Below are positions 25,606 through 34,885 of a stretch of DNA of 36,019 nucleotides, in pieces. Every line of letters starts with the position of its first letter. Positions within the stretch are counted from its first letter, which is position 1. The DNA is from Rhizobiales bacterium Ga0077548 (lineage in GTDB: Bacteria; Pseudomonadota; Alphaproteobacteria; Rhizobiales; Xanthobacteraceae), in assembly GCA_001464215.1 (NCBI GenBank), contig LNEZ01000033.1, positions 1 to 36,019 of the forward strand, read 5' to 3'. The notes under the pieces are model-generated. The model made no database searches, was not told the DNA's origin, and worked only from the letters and a program-made list of their open reading frames with translations. The position numbers and the translations under genes were made by a program.

Positions 25606-26947
25606 TCAGCGGTACGTTACAGCACGGGCAGCTTCGATAACTTTCGCCGCATTCGGCAGCGCGAGTTTCTCGAGGTTCGCGGCATAAGGCATCGGCACGT
25701 CTTCACCGGTAACGCGCTTGACCGGCGCGTCGAGATAATCGAACGCTTCATCCATGATGCGCGCCGCGATCTCGGAGCCGACACCGAATTGCGGCCAGCC
25801 TTCTTCGACCGTGACGCAGCGTCCGGTTTTCTTGACCGACTCGATGATCGTCGCCATGTCGAGCGGACGAATGGTGCGCAGATCGATCACTTCCGCAAAG
25901 ATGTGTTTCTTCGCGAGTTCTTCGGCCGCTTCCAGCGCGTAAGTCATCCCGATCGACCAAGACAGGATCGTCACGTCCTTGCCGGGGCGCACGACCTTCG
26001 CCTTGCCGATAGGGACCAGATAATCGTCGAGCTTCGGCACCGGGAAGGTCTTGCCATAGAGAATTTCGTTCTCAAGAAAGATCACCGGGTTCGGATCGCG
26101 GATCGCTGATTTCAGCAAGCCTTTCGCGTCCGCTGCCGTGTAAGGCGAGACAACCTTCAAGCCGGGGATATGCGCATACCATGACGCAAAATCCTGGCTG
26201 TGCTGAGCGGCCACGCGCGCCGCCGCGCCATTCGGTCCGCGAAATACGATTGAGCACTCGACCTGACCGCCAGACATATAAAGCGTCTTAGCCGCCGAGT
26301 TCACGATCTGGTCGATCGCCTGCATCGAGAAATTGAAGGTCATGAATTCGACGATGGGCTTCAGCCCTGTAAAGCCGGCACCTACGCCGACTCACGCGTC
26401 GCGCACCGAATTCCTGCAACAGGCCTTGGGTCACTTTGTACGCGCCCTGATACTCCGCGACTTCCTCGCCCATCACGAAAACATCCGGATCGCGGCGCAT
26501 TTCCTCGGCCATCGCATCGCGCAGCGCTTCACGCACGGTCTGGTTCACCATCTCGGTGCCTTCCGGCACATCGAGTTCGACTGGTGTCGCTTCAACCGGC
26601 TTCTCTGCGGACGCCGGACGTTTCTCTAACGTGGCTTCGGGTTGTTTCGCCGGAGCCTCGGCTTTTTTCGGCGCGGACTTCACGGGCGCGTCGGACGCGC
26701 TCTCGCCTTCGCCAAGGATCAGCGCAATCGGTGTGTTAACGGCAACATCCTGCGTGCCTTCGGGCACGAGAATTTTGCCGAGCTTGCCTTCATCGACCGC
26801 CTCGACTTCCATCGTCGCCTTGTCGGTTTCGATTTCGGCGATAACGTCGCCCGCTTTCACATCGTCGCCTTCGGCCTTCAGCCACTTGGCGAGGTTGCCC
26901 TTTTCCATCGTGGGCGAAAGCGCGGGCATGAGAATTTCAATCGGCAT
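25606..26947 (-). pseudogene. pdhB: Pyruvate dehydrogenase E1-beta, frameshifted by a net 35-nt loss
   Basis: Two reading frames together give an alphaproteobacterial PdhB with an N-terminal lipoyl domain. The first frame (26947-26288) encodes the lipoyl domain, an Ala/Pro/Lys linker and the start of E1-beta to EFGARRV, then runs off-frame to a stop. The second frame resumes as [16 protein letters not shown] and continues through MTFNFSM to the normal C-terminus at 25606. The break is at about 26392. Compared with the family, some twelve residues (normally like IDTPITEHGFAG) are missing, and the net change is 35 nt. The lost piece includes the glutamate that contacts thiamine diphosphate (Glu59 of mature human E1-beta). 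It may be a true mutation or an assembly error. A product starting at ATG 26343 would lack the N-terminal half. Confidence 0.88.
26793..26947 (-). repeat. Lipoyl-domain coding repeat, copy in pdhB
   Basis: This is the second member of the direct repeat described for pdhC. The encoded domains share most residues, including GNLAKWLK and the lipoyl-lysine region [20 protein letters not shown]. Conservation at DNA level beyond what the protein requires suggests a fairly recent duplication or gene conversion. Confidence 0.85.
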
Positions 26948-26960
26948 TTCGAACCCTGAC

Positions 26961-27239
26961 TTATCGCGGTGCCACGGCGACGATGAACGCGCCGCCGGCA
27001 ACCAAGATACACACGAAGAAAACCGCCATGGCGATGTGAACCTTGCGCGCGTTCTCGCGCGCCTCGCCCGTCAGCTTGCCGTTCACGAACAGCCAGTTGA
27101 AGAACAACTGGCCTCGAAGATGCGACTGTTCAGGCGCAAGCGAGCCATGTGTTCTGAGATAGAAATAAAACGCGGTGATCCAGCTAAGACCGATGCCGAT
27201 CAGCGAGGTGTAAGCGACGAGTAAGCCGACTGTCCGCAT
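26961..27239 (-). CDS. Small two-helix membrane protein in the pdh operon
   Basis: The 92-residue protein has two membrane segments: about residues 5-27 ([23 protein letters not shown]) and about 68-90 ([21 protein letters not shown]). A charged loop between them contains [16 protein letters not shown] do not recognise the family. It lies 9 bases after the pdhA stop and 13 bases before the pdhB start, so it is almost certainly translated from the pdh message. Its place between the two E1 subunit genes is unusual. A membrane or quality-control role linked to PDH is only speculation. Confidence 0.72.
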   Translation of the reverse strand: MRTVGLLVAYTSLIGIGLSWITAFYFYLRTHGSLAPEQSHLRGQLFFNWLFVNGKLTGEARENARKVHIAMAVFFVCILVAGGAFIVAVAPR

Positions 27240-27248
27240 TACCCGGCC

Positions 27249-28271
27249 CTACCGCAATACGTCGGTATAGAGTTCCGACGGATCCGGCTCCTGATCGTTG
27301 GTCGCGAACTCCGCGGACTCGTTCACGATCTGGCGAATCTCGGCGTCGATTTTTTTGATTTCGTCTTCGGAGACGAACTTGCCTTCGAGGATGCGCTTGC
27401 GCACCCACTCGATCGGATCGCGCTCCGTGCGCATTTTTTCGACTTCTTCCTTGGCGCGGTATTTTGCGGGGTCCGACATAGAGTGACCGCGATAGCGGTA
27501 CGTCTGCATTTCCAGAATGAACGGACCTTCGCCGGTGCGCGCGTGATTTACCGCGCGGGCGCCGGCTTCATAGACAGCACGCACATCCATGCCGTCCACC
27601 TTCTCGCCGGGAATGTTGAACGACGCGCCGCGCTTCGAAAAATCCGTCAGCGCTGACGAGCGCTCGACCGAGGTGCCCATCGCGTATTTATTGTTTTCGA
27701 TGATGTAGATAACCGGGAGTTTCCAGAGCTCCGCCATGTTGAAACTCTCGTAGACCTGGCCCTGGTTCGAAGCGCCGTCACCGAAATAGGTGAGACAGAC
27801 ATTGCCGTTGTCGCGGTAGCGGTTCGCAAACGCGATGCCGGTGCCGAGTGACACCTGCGCGCCGACGATACCGTGCCCGCCGAAGAAATTTTTCTCGATG
27901 CTGAACATATGCATCGAGCCGCCCTTGCCTTTGGAGTACCCGCCGCGCCGGCCGGTGAGTTCGGCCATGACGCCATTCGCTTCCATTCCGCAGGCGAGCA
28001 TATGGCCGTGGTCGCGATAGGCGGTGATAACCTGATCGCCCTCTTTGAGGGCCATCTGCATCCCGACTACGACCGCTTCCTGACCGATGTAGAGGTGGCA
28101 GAAGCCGCCGATCAGGCCCATGCCGTAAAGCTGGCCGGCCTTTTCTTCAAAACGGCGGATGAGCAACATCTCGCGATAGGCCGTGAGCTCCTGCTCCTTG
28201 CCCCACGCAAGCGCTTTCGTTGCGCGCGAAACGGATTTGTCGGTTTTCTCTGCTTTGGCGGCGGCAGGCAT
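27249..28271 (-). CDS. pdhA: Pyruvate dehydrogenase E1-alpha
   Basis: The 340-residue subunit binds thiamine diphosphate and decarboxylates pyruvate together with PdhB. The cofactor motif runs from GDG (164-166, in YFGDGASNQG) to NN (193-194, in IIENNKYAMG). The N-terminal LIRRFEEKAGQLYGMG and the phosphorylation-loop-like RYRGHSMSDPAKYR are standard. The ATG at 28271 follows an A-rich stretch with GGGAG about 12 bases upstream. The 148-base spacer to ftsB contains a dyad and probably the operon promoter. Function depends on an intact partner, which the broken pdhB puts in doubt. Confidence 0.96.
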   Translation of the reverse strand: MPAAAKAEKTDKSVSRATKALAWGKEQELTAYREMLLIRRFEEKAGQLYGMGLIGGFCHLYIGQEAVVVGMQMALKEGDQVITAYRDHGHMLACGMEANGVMAELTGRRGGYSKGKGGSMHMFSIEKNFFGGHGIVGAQVSLGTGIAFANRYRDNGNVCLTYFGDGASNQGQVYESFNMAELWKLPVIYIIENNKYAMGTSVERSSALTDFSKRGASFNIPGEKVDGMDVRAVYEAGARAVNHARTGEGPFILEMQTYRYRGHSMSDPAKYRAKEEVEKMRTERDPIEWVRKRILEGKFVSEDEIKKIDAEIRQIVNESAEFATNDQEPDPSELYTDVLR

Positions 28272-28290
28272 TTTTGTTTTTGTCTCCCGT

Positions 28291-28313
28291 GAAATTTGCT
28301 TAGCGCAAAATTC
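28291..28313. promoter_or_regulatory. Imperfect dyad in the pdhA leader
   Basis: GAAATTTGC (28291-28299) and GCAAAATTC (28305-28313) form a 9-base inverted repeat with one mismatch around the 5-base spacer TTAGC. It lies 20-42 bases upstream of the pdhA start. GAAATTT recurs near 28369. The position suits an operator or an mRNA leader structure. It does not resemble the TTGGT/ACCAA site of enterobacterial PdhR. The rest of the spacer (28314-28419) shows no clear promoter. Confidence 0.4.
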
Positions 28314-28419
28314 GCGGTGACGCTACCGCCAGCACTGGAATGCCAGACGGATGCGCTTGAAACTAAACGAAATTTCAGGCCGGGAAGCCGAAACGTAACG
28401 AGATTGCGAGAGCTATGCG

Positions 28420-28734
28420 TTAGCGCCGCAGGATCATGACGAGATCGTTCGGCATCGCAAAAGAAAGATCGCGGCGTGCGAGTTCTTCGAGCAAATCCGG
28501 GTCGATCTGGTTCGAGCGCAGGAGCTGGTTGCGATGCTCGAGCGCCATGCGCTCGATGACCAACTGGTTGCGGTCCTGCGTGAGATTCGCGATCTCTTCT
28601 TTGAGCGCCTTGCCGGCCTCGATGCCGTAATTGCCGTGCTGCGCATGGAACGCGAAATAGGCGATCATCGCAGCTGCGATGCAATAAAGCCCCAGAACCC
28701 GGAAGAAGCGGCCGAGCCGCGTGCGCGTAACCAT
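28420..28734 (-). CDS. ftsB: Septum formation initiator FtsB/DivIC family protein
   Basis: The 104-residue bitopic protein has a short cytoplasmic start, a membrane helix at about 12-30 (VLGLYCIAAAMIAYFAF) and a coiled coil at about 40-80 (KEEIANLTQDRNQLVIERMALEHRNQLL). It ends with the family-typical DLLEELARRDLSFAMPNDLV. FtsB-type proteins link early and late division proteins at the septum. The gene lies between eno and pdhA, a place common in alphaproteobacteria, starting 34 bases after eno. Confidence 0.9.
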   Translation of the reverse strand: MVTRTRLGRFFRVLGLYCIAAAMIAYFAFHAQHGNYGIEAGKALKEEIANLTQDRNQLVIERMALEHRNQLLRSNQIDPDLLEELARRDLSFAMPNDLVMILRR

Positions 28735-28768
28735 CCGGCTTTTATGCCGGACTCGTATTGCCTAGGCG

Positions 28769-30100
<1,332 letters not shown>

Positions 30101-30102
<2 letters not shown>

Positions 30103-30514
30103 AGCCAACAGTCTTGATCAGCCAGCCGAAGAAATACTCCCAGCGTGTGACCGTTTCGGTGAATCCGCGCGCCGCATAGCATCCGGCGTCTGGCTGGGGT
30201 TTCCAGTACCGGCGCAGTCCGGCCTGATCGACGATGCGAACCGAGCTTCGTAGCTCGGGCACGTCGCGGCTTTGGGTGAACTGGTGTTTTGTCGCCTTCT
30301 CCTGAATGCAACGGAACGAAGCATAGGAATTGTTCGACGGATCATAGACGACGAAATCGACCGCCCGCTCGATTTGCGCGGGCAGGATGAGGTACACTGA
30401 GACGACAAAAATCAGGAGAGAAGCGGCGAAGAAATCGAGCAAGCCAAGCCTTCGGGATTTGGGCTTGAGCAGCTCAGGCCCGGGTCTGGACAGGTCGCGA
30501 TATTCCAGCTTCAT
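30101..30514 (-). CDS. Hypothetical single-span membrane protein
   Basis: The 137-residue protein has a basic N-terminus ([21 protein letters not shown]) and one membrane helix at about 26-46 ([21 protein letters not shown]). The remaining 90 or so residues should lie outside the cytoplasm and contain two cysteines. No family is recognised. I take the ATG at 30514, with GAGG about 9 bases upstream. The frame stays open to 31003, but that extension is the antisense of queF. Its start codon is only 6 bases from the divergent queF start. Eno follows on the same strand. Confidence 0.65.
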
Positions 30515-30520
30515 AGCGAA

Positions 30521-30973
30521 ATGCCTCGCAATAAACTGCAACTCGGTTCGACTACTCCCGTTCCTTCCTCCCCGGACAAGGCAACGCTTGACCGCGTACC
30601 TAACCCGCATCCGGATTCCGATTATGCTGTCCGGTTCGTTACTCCAGAGTTTACGACCCTGTGTCCGATCACCGGTCAGCCGGATTTCGCTCATCTTGTC
30701 ATCGATTACGTGCCGGGCAAATGGCTCGTAGAGTCGAAGTCGCTCAAATTGTATTTCGCGAGCTATCGCAATCACGGTGCCTTTCATGAAGACTGCACCG
30801 TCGCGATCGGCAAAAAGCTCGTAAAACTGCTGATCCCCAAGTATTTGCGGATCGGCGGCTATTGGTATCCGCGCGGCGGCATCCCGATCGATGTGTTCTG
30901 GCAGCACGGCAAGTTGCCCTCCAGCGTATGGCTTCCAGACCAGGGCGTCGCGCCTTATCGCGGCCGCGGATAA
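30521..30973 (+). CDS. queF: NADPH-dependent preQ0 reductase QueF
   Basis: The 150-residue protein is the short (unimodular) type of QueF. It reduces the nitrile of preQ0 to preQ1 in queuosine biosynthesis. The nucleophile is C48 in [12 protein letters not shown], with D55 nearby. The family signature VESKSLKLY is at 70-78, followed by FRNHG-like [10 protein letters not shown] and [14 protein letters not shown]. The start at 30521 is the first ATG in frame and gives a normal length. There is no clear ribosome site, and the 5' region must lie within the divergent gene. The gene ends 10 bases before the DUF1835-like gene. Confidence 0.95.
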   Translation: MPRNKLQLGSTTPVPSSPDKATLDRVPNPHPDSDYAVRFVTPEFTTLCPITGQPDFAHLVIDYVPGKWLVESKSLKLYFASYRNHGAFHEDCTVAIGKKLVKLLIPKYLRIGGYWYPRGGIPIDVFWQHGKLPSSVWLPDQGVAPYRGRG

Positions 30974-30983
30974 AATCTCGAAG

Positions 30984-31940
30984 ATGAGTCGCGTTCTGAT
31001 CACGAACGGCGATCACGCCGCGAACGCGCTTGCCGCGCATTTTCCCGACGCGGAGATTCTCATCTGGCGGGACGTGCTGATCGAAGGCCCTGTGCCCGGC
31101 GGCATCGGCGACGAAGCGCTGTCCGACATCCGCGCGCGTCACATCGAGACGGCCTTCGGTATGCATGATGTGCGCGCGGACTTCACGCGGCGCGACCGCG
31201 CACTCGCAAAGATCGGACCCGATGACCGCGTTGAACTCTGGTTCGAAACCGATCTCCACGATCAATTGCAACTTATTCAGGTGCTTTCGCGCTTGGGCAC
31301 GCAGGCATCGCGTGCCGAACTCTGGCTGACGCTGGCCCCTCCGCCGCTCATGAATCAGATCGGCGAAATGACGAGGACGCTTGCGCCGGTGAGCACCGAA
31401 CAAGTCGCGGAAGCCGGCGTACTTTGGAACGCCTTTCGCGCCCCAACGCCGGACGCCGTAATCGTGGCCGCCAAGGCAAGCGGCGCGTTGCCGGAAGCAC
31501 GCGCGGCTTTTGCGAGAATGCTGGAAGAATATCCGTCAGCCTCGGACGGACTTGGACGGGTCGAGCGCAAAGCCCTTCTCGCAATCCGTGACGGCGCGAT
31601 CACACCGGGGCTTGCGTTTCGTCATTATCAGCAGACCGAGGCGTTGCCATTCCTCGGCGATCTTGGATTCTATTTTCGGCTCGAACAACTCGGTTCCGGA
31701 AAGTCTCCGTTGCTCCACGGGCTTCCGCCGGGTGGCGTTGCGGAAGCCGCACGCACCAACATGACCGTCGAATACACCCATACCCCGATCGAACTTACCG
31801 CCGCCGGTCACGATGTGCTGGAAGGCCGCGCCGACTTCGTAAAGCTGAACGGCATTGATCGCTGGATTGGTGGCGTGCAGCTAACGCACGAAAATGTGTG
31901 GCGTTACGACCCGGCGGCGACAACGCTTTCGCGTGACTAG
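30984..31940 (+). CDS. DUF1835-like protein
   Basis: The 318-residue soluble protein begins with VLITNGDHAANALAAHFPDAEILIWRDVLIEGPVP (split here: VLITNGDHAANALA, then LIWRDVLIEGPVP), which matches the DUF1835 pattern. The C-terminal part with TPIELTAAGHDVLEGRADF is also typical of the larger DUF1835/DUF3658-type proteins. No catalytic motif is known to me. The ATG at 30984 follows GAAG. An in-frame extension upstream overlaps queF and is not conserved-looking. It is probably co-transcribed with queF, although no link to queuosine is established. The TAG stop shares CTAG (31937-31940) with the convergent MFS gene. Confidence 0.82.
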   Translation: MSRVLITNGDHAANALAAHFPDAEILIWRDVLIEGPVPGGIGDEALSDIRARHIETAFGMHDVRADFTRRDRALAKIGPDDRVELWFETDLHDQLQLIQVLSRLGTQASRAELWLTLAPPPLMNQIGEMTRTLAPVSTEQVAEAGVLWNAFRAPTPDAVIVAAKASGALPEARAAFARMLEEYPSASDGLGRVERKALLAIRDGAITPGLAFRHYQQTEALPFLGDLGFYFRLEQLGSGKSPLLHGLPPGGVAEAARTNMTVEYTHTPIELTAAGHDVLEGRADFVKLNGIDRWIGGVQLTHENVWRYDPAATTLSRD

Positions 31941-33094
31941 CTTTTCTTCGGAAACAAAAAATACGCGCCGCCCAGTCCGGTTACGGCAATCATTACAGCC
32001 GCGGCCAGCAATGTCGCGGTGAGACCGAGATAAGCAAGCCCATAATAATAAAAGATCGGGCCAACCGCGTGTCCTATGAAAAAGAATGAGGAATGCAGTG
32101 CGATTGCCGAGCCGCGCGTTTTTGGTGCGATCTCGGAGGCGGCAAGCTGGAAACAGTTGTGCATCATGTAAAAGCCGACGCCCATTACGAGGAAAGCGGC
32201 GAACTCAACCGGCCAAGCCAGACGCAGCGTAGAAACGCAAAGCATCGAGGCTGCGATCACGCCGCCCCAAATCATCAGTCCGCGCGTACCGAAGACGTTT
32301 AGCATCTGCGGCACGACGAGGCCGAACACCGCGCCGCCGATTGCGAAGCCTGCGATTACGAAACCTGCGATCGTCGCGCGATACTCGCCGCTTTCGTGCA
32401 GCAGAATTGCAACGAAGGGAAATATCCCGAAGATTGCAATGCCCTCGAACAACACACCGAGATAGGTCCACTTCGCACGCGGGTTTGCGAAAATGGTCTT
32501 GTAGCTGTTGATCGCGAAGGCAAGGTCGAAGCGCTCGCCTTTCTCGTGCTTTACATTCCGAAAGCCCCACAGCCCCGCCGCAAGCGCGAGCATTCCGCAA
32601 ATCGTTGCCGCGACCAGTACACCGCGCCAGTTCGTGAAATCGCCGACGATGCCGCCGGCCCATGCGCCGGTGAGATTGCCTGCGAGCGCGGCCGCGACAT
32701 AGCGGCCGAGCACGATCTGCCGCCGCTCGACGGCGACGGAGTCGGAAACGAATGCGAGGCCCGCCGGAAAAATCGCGCCCGCCGCCATGCCCGCAATCAA
32801 TCGCGTGACGAGCAACCAAGTGAAGTTTTGCGCGAACGCGCCGGCGATGGTGGCAAGCACCAGGAGCGTCATGCCGATCAGCATCAGTTTGGTTTTGCCG
32901 AAGAAATCGCCGACCGGGCCGAGTACCGGCTGGATGACCGCGAAGGGCAGCGCGAAAGCGGTTGCCAGCAGCGCTACATCGGCTGCCGGGATTCCGAACT
33001 CACCGGAAATCTGCGGCACGACCGGATCAATCGCGCGCATGAACAGGCTGGTCGAAAACGCAATAAAACTTACGACAACGAGCGCCCGGTTCAT
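31937..33094 (-). CDS. MFS transporter
   Basis: The 385-residue protein has about twelve membrane segments in two six-helix halves. The loop between helices 2 and 3 reads GPVGDFFGKTKLMLIG, a version of the MFS GxxxDRxGRR motif with the arginines changed. Helix 4-5 contains GAIFPAGLAFVSD, as in drug-efflux-like members. The substrate cannot be inferred. It lies 24 bases downstream of kdsA on the same strand. There is no obvious ribosome site at the ATG at 33094. The end overlaps the convergent DUF1835-like gene by 4 bases. Confidence 0.9.
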   Translation of the reverse strand: MNRALVVVSFIAFSTSLFMRAIDPVVPQISGEFGIPAADVALLATAFALPFAVIQPVLGPVGDFFGKTKLMLIGMTLLVLATIAGAFAQNFTWLLVTRLIAGMAAGAIFPAGLAFVSDSVAVERRQIVLGRYVAAALAGNLTGAWAGGIVGDFTNWRGVLVAATICGMLALAAGLWGFRNVKHEKGERFDLAFAINSYKTIFANPRAKWTYLGVLFEGIAIFGIFPFVAILLHESGEYRATIAGFVIAGFAIGGAVFGLVVPQMLNVFGTRGLMIWGGVIAASMLCVSTLRLAWPVEFAAFLVMGVGFYMMHNCFQLAASEIAPKTRGSAIALHSSFFFIGHAVGPIFYYYGLAYLGLTATLLAAAVMIAVTGLGGAYFLFPKKS

Positions 33095-33118
33095 GTGAAG
33101 GTAATTACTTTCAGGCGG

Positions 33119-33985
33119 CTAGCGTTTCGTCTTCGCAAGCTGATCGAACGCAATGAGATCTTTCAGCAGCGCCTCGAGATCTTTCAGCGGAATCATGTTC
33201 GGCCCATCGGACGGCGCCTTGTCCGGATCGGGATGCGTTTCGATGAAGACACCGGCGACACCAACTGCGACCGCCGCACGCGCGAGCACGCCGACATATT
33301 TGCGCTCGCCGCCCGAAGAAGTGCCCTGTCCCCCCGGCTGCTGCACCGAATGTGTCGCATCGAAGATCACCGGCGCACCGGTTTCGCGCAGCACCGGCAG
33401 TGCGCGCATATCGCTGACCAGCGTGTTGTAGCCGAAGGACACGCCGCGCTCGGTCACGAGCACATTCGCATTGCCGGCACCCGTCACCTTCTCGACGACG
33501 TTCTTCATGTCCCACGGCGCCAGGAACTGGCCCTTCTTCACGTTGACGACACGGCCGGTTTTAGCAGCGGCGATCAGCAAGTCGGTCTGGCGGCAGAGGA
33601 ACGCAGGGATCTGCAGAACATCGCAGGCTTCCGCCGCGCGCGCGCATTGCTCGATTTCATGCACGTCGGTGAGCGTAGGCAGACCGAGCGCTGACTTGAT
33701 CTCCGCGAATACCGGAAGTGCCGCGTCGATGCCCATGCCGCGCGCAGCTTTCGCGCTGGTGCGGTTCGCCTTGTCGTAGGAGGCCTTGAAAACCAACCCG
33801 AGCTTCAGCCGGCCTGCAATTTCCTTTAACGCACTCGCCACTTCCAGCGCGTGCGCGCGGCTTTCCATCTGGCAGGGACCGGCGATCAGCGAAAGCGGCA
33901 AGTCGTTGCCGAAACGCACGTTTCCTGCGGAAACGGCGGCATTCGGCGCAGGGTTTGCTCTTGAATCCATGAAAGATTTATTCAT
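33119..33985 (-). CDS. kdsA: 3-deoxy-D-manno-octulosonate 8-phosphate synthase
   Basis: The 288-residue TIM-barrel enzyme condenses phosphoenolpyruvate with arabinose 5-phosphate to make KDO-8-P for lipopolysaccharide. Motifs include LIAGPCQMES near residue 33, VFKASYDKANRTS, the PVFAEIK-LGLPTLTDVHE region, and DATHSVQQPGGQGTSSGG. SIAGPC and the DATH segment are diagnostic of this family against DAHP synthases. The ATG at 33985 has AAGG upstream; the next ATG at 33970 lacks a ribosome site. Its PEP substrate is the product of enolase encoded nearby. Confidence 0.96.
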   Translation of the reverse strand: MNKSFMDSRANPAPNAAVSAGNVRFGNDLPLSLIAGPCQMESRAHALEVASALKEIAGRLKLGLVFKASYDKANRTSAKAARGMGIDAALPVFAEIKSALGLPTLTDVHEIEQCARAAEACDVLQIPAFLCRQTDLLIAAAKTGRVVNVKKGQFLAPWDMKNVVEKVTGAGNANVLVTERGVSFGYNTLVSDMRALPVLRETGAPVIFDATHSVQQPGGQGTSSGGERKYVGVLARAAVAVGVAGVFIETHPDPDKAPSDGPNMIPLKDLEALLKDLIAFDQLAKTKR

Positions 33986-34018
33986 CGCGGCGGACCTTGC
34001 TTGGCCACGCCGGTCCGG

Positions 34019-34879
34019 TCAACCGCCTGCGTTAACCTCGAAGCCTAGCACTGCGCCGTGTGCATGGATCACAAGGCGGCCATTGCGTTCTTGCGCGGCT
34101 ATTCCGCTCTTCGAAATAGCTTGCCGGATTTTCGGAGCGTTGCCCGCGAAAGTGACAGCCGAAAAGCGCAGCCCTTTCGATGCCGCAGGCTTCGATCCGA
34201 AGGCATCCTCGAAAGGCCTTGGCTCCGTAATCTGAAGATCGCCGCGCGGTGTCTTGGCGGTGACGCCAAGCGAGGTCGAACGCGGATCGCGGATGCCGGT
34301 CCATGCCTGCAGGAAATACTGATGATCGGTCGGACTTTCGGCAGTGAAGATCGCGCCGGAAACGCGCGACACACCGTTCGTGTGGGCTTGCAACTCCTTG
34401 AACCAGAAATTCTCGGGCCGCTTATGCTGGCAGACGAAAGTCATGACATCTTTCGAGTCCGGCTCGCGCAGAAACGAAAGCGAGAACGATAACTCCGCTT
34501 CGCTGCAGTCGGGGCGTTTTCCCATTCGCCCGAAATCGAACACCGGAAAACCGCCGAAGCCGGCTTTGTCGAACGCAGCCTTGTCGGCACTCGCGTCTGC
34601 GCTCGCCAGCACAAGACCGCTTAGACCCTCGCCGTTACGCGCGAGAAAGTCGCGGTGGAAATGCGCGAAGGATGTCGGGCTGCCCTCGCCTTGAATCTTT
34701 TCCGGTTCCGCTACTGCTAGAATTTCGATGTAGGAGCCGTCGAATTGCACGATACGGTTATGCGTACCGAACGGATGCTTGTTGCGTGTGCTGACGAGGA
34801 AGCCGAGCTTCTCATAGGTCGAAGCCGCCGCATCGAGATCGCGGACCAGATGAATGACGTGATCGATGCCGCGGGACAT
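34019..34879 (-). CDS. VOC / glyoxalase-like family protein
   Basis: The 286-residue protein begins GIDHVIHLVRDLDAAASTYEKLGF, the first beta-alpha module of vicinal-oxygen-chelate proteins. It continues with NRIVQFDGSYIEILAV, where E is the usual metal-ligand position. The C-terminal half resembles a second, more degenerate module, as in the glyoxalase_3 (PF13468-type) proteins. The reaction is unknown. It starts 6 bases after the pyrG stop and ends 33 bases before kdsA, so it is probably part of a pyrG-kdsA transcript. Confidence 0.85.
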   Translation of the reverse strand: MSRGIDHVIHLVRDLDAAASTYEKLGFLVSTRNKHPFGTHNRIVQFDGSYIEILAVAEPEKIQGEGSPTSFAHFHRDFLARNGEGLSGLVLASADASADKAAFDKAGFGGFPVFDFGRMGKRPDCSEAELSFSLSFLREPDSKDVMTFVCQHKRPENFWFKELQAHTNGVSRVSGAIFTAESPTDHQYFLQAWTGIRDPRSTSLGVTAKTPRGDLQITEPRPFEDAFGSKPAASKGLRFSAVTFAGNAPKIRQAISKSGIAAQERNGRLVIHAHGAVLGFEVNAGG

Positions 34880-34885
34880 TGCGAA

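Noticed and set aside
26288-26400. Programmed ribosomal frameshift in pdhB
   Set aside because: There is no slippery heptamer at the junction, and the missing twelve residues cannot be restored by a shift of frame.
30515-31003. N-terminal extension of the minus-strand hypothetical protein over queF
   Set aside because: It is the antisense of queF, whose plus-strand protein has the full QueF motifs. The membrane-protein homology-free start at 30514 is enough.
32396-33694. Long plus-strand open frame opposite the MFS gene and kdsA
   Set aside because: It spans two well-recognised minus-strand genes and their spacer, and its protein is rich in Arg, His and Glu with no family features, as expected of a shadow frame in GC-rich DNA.
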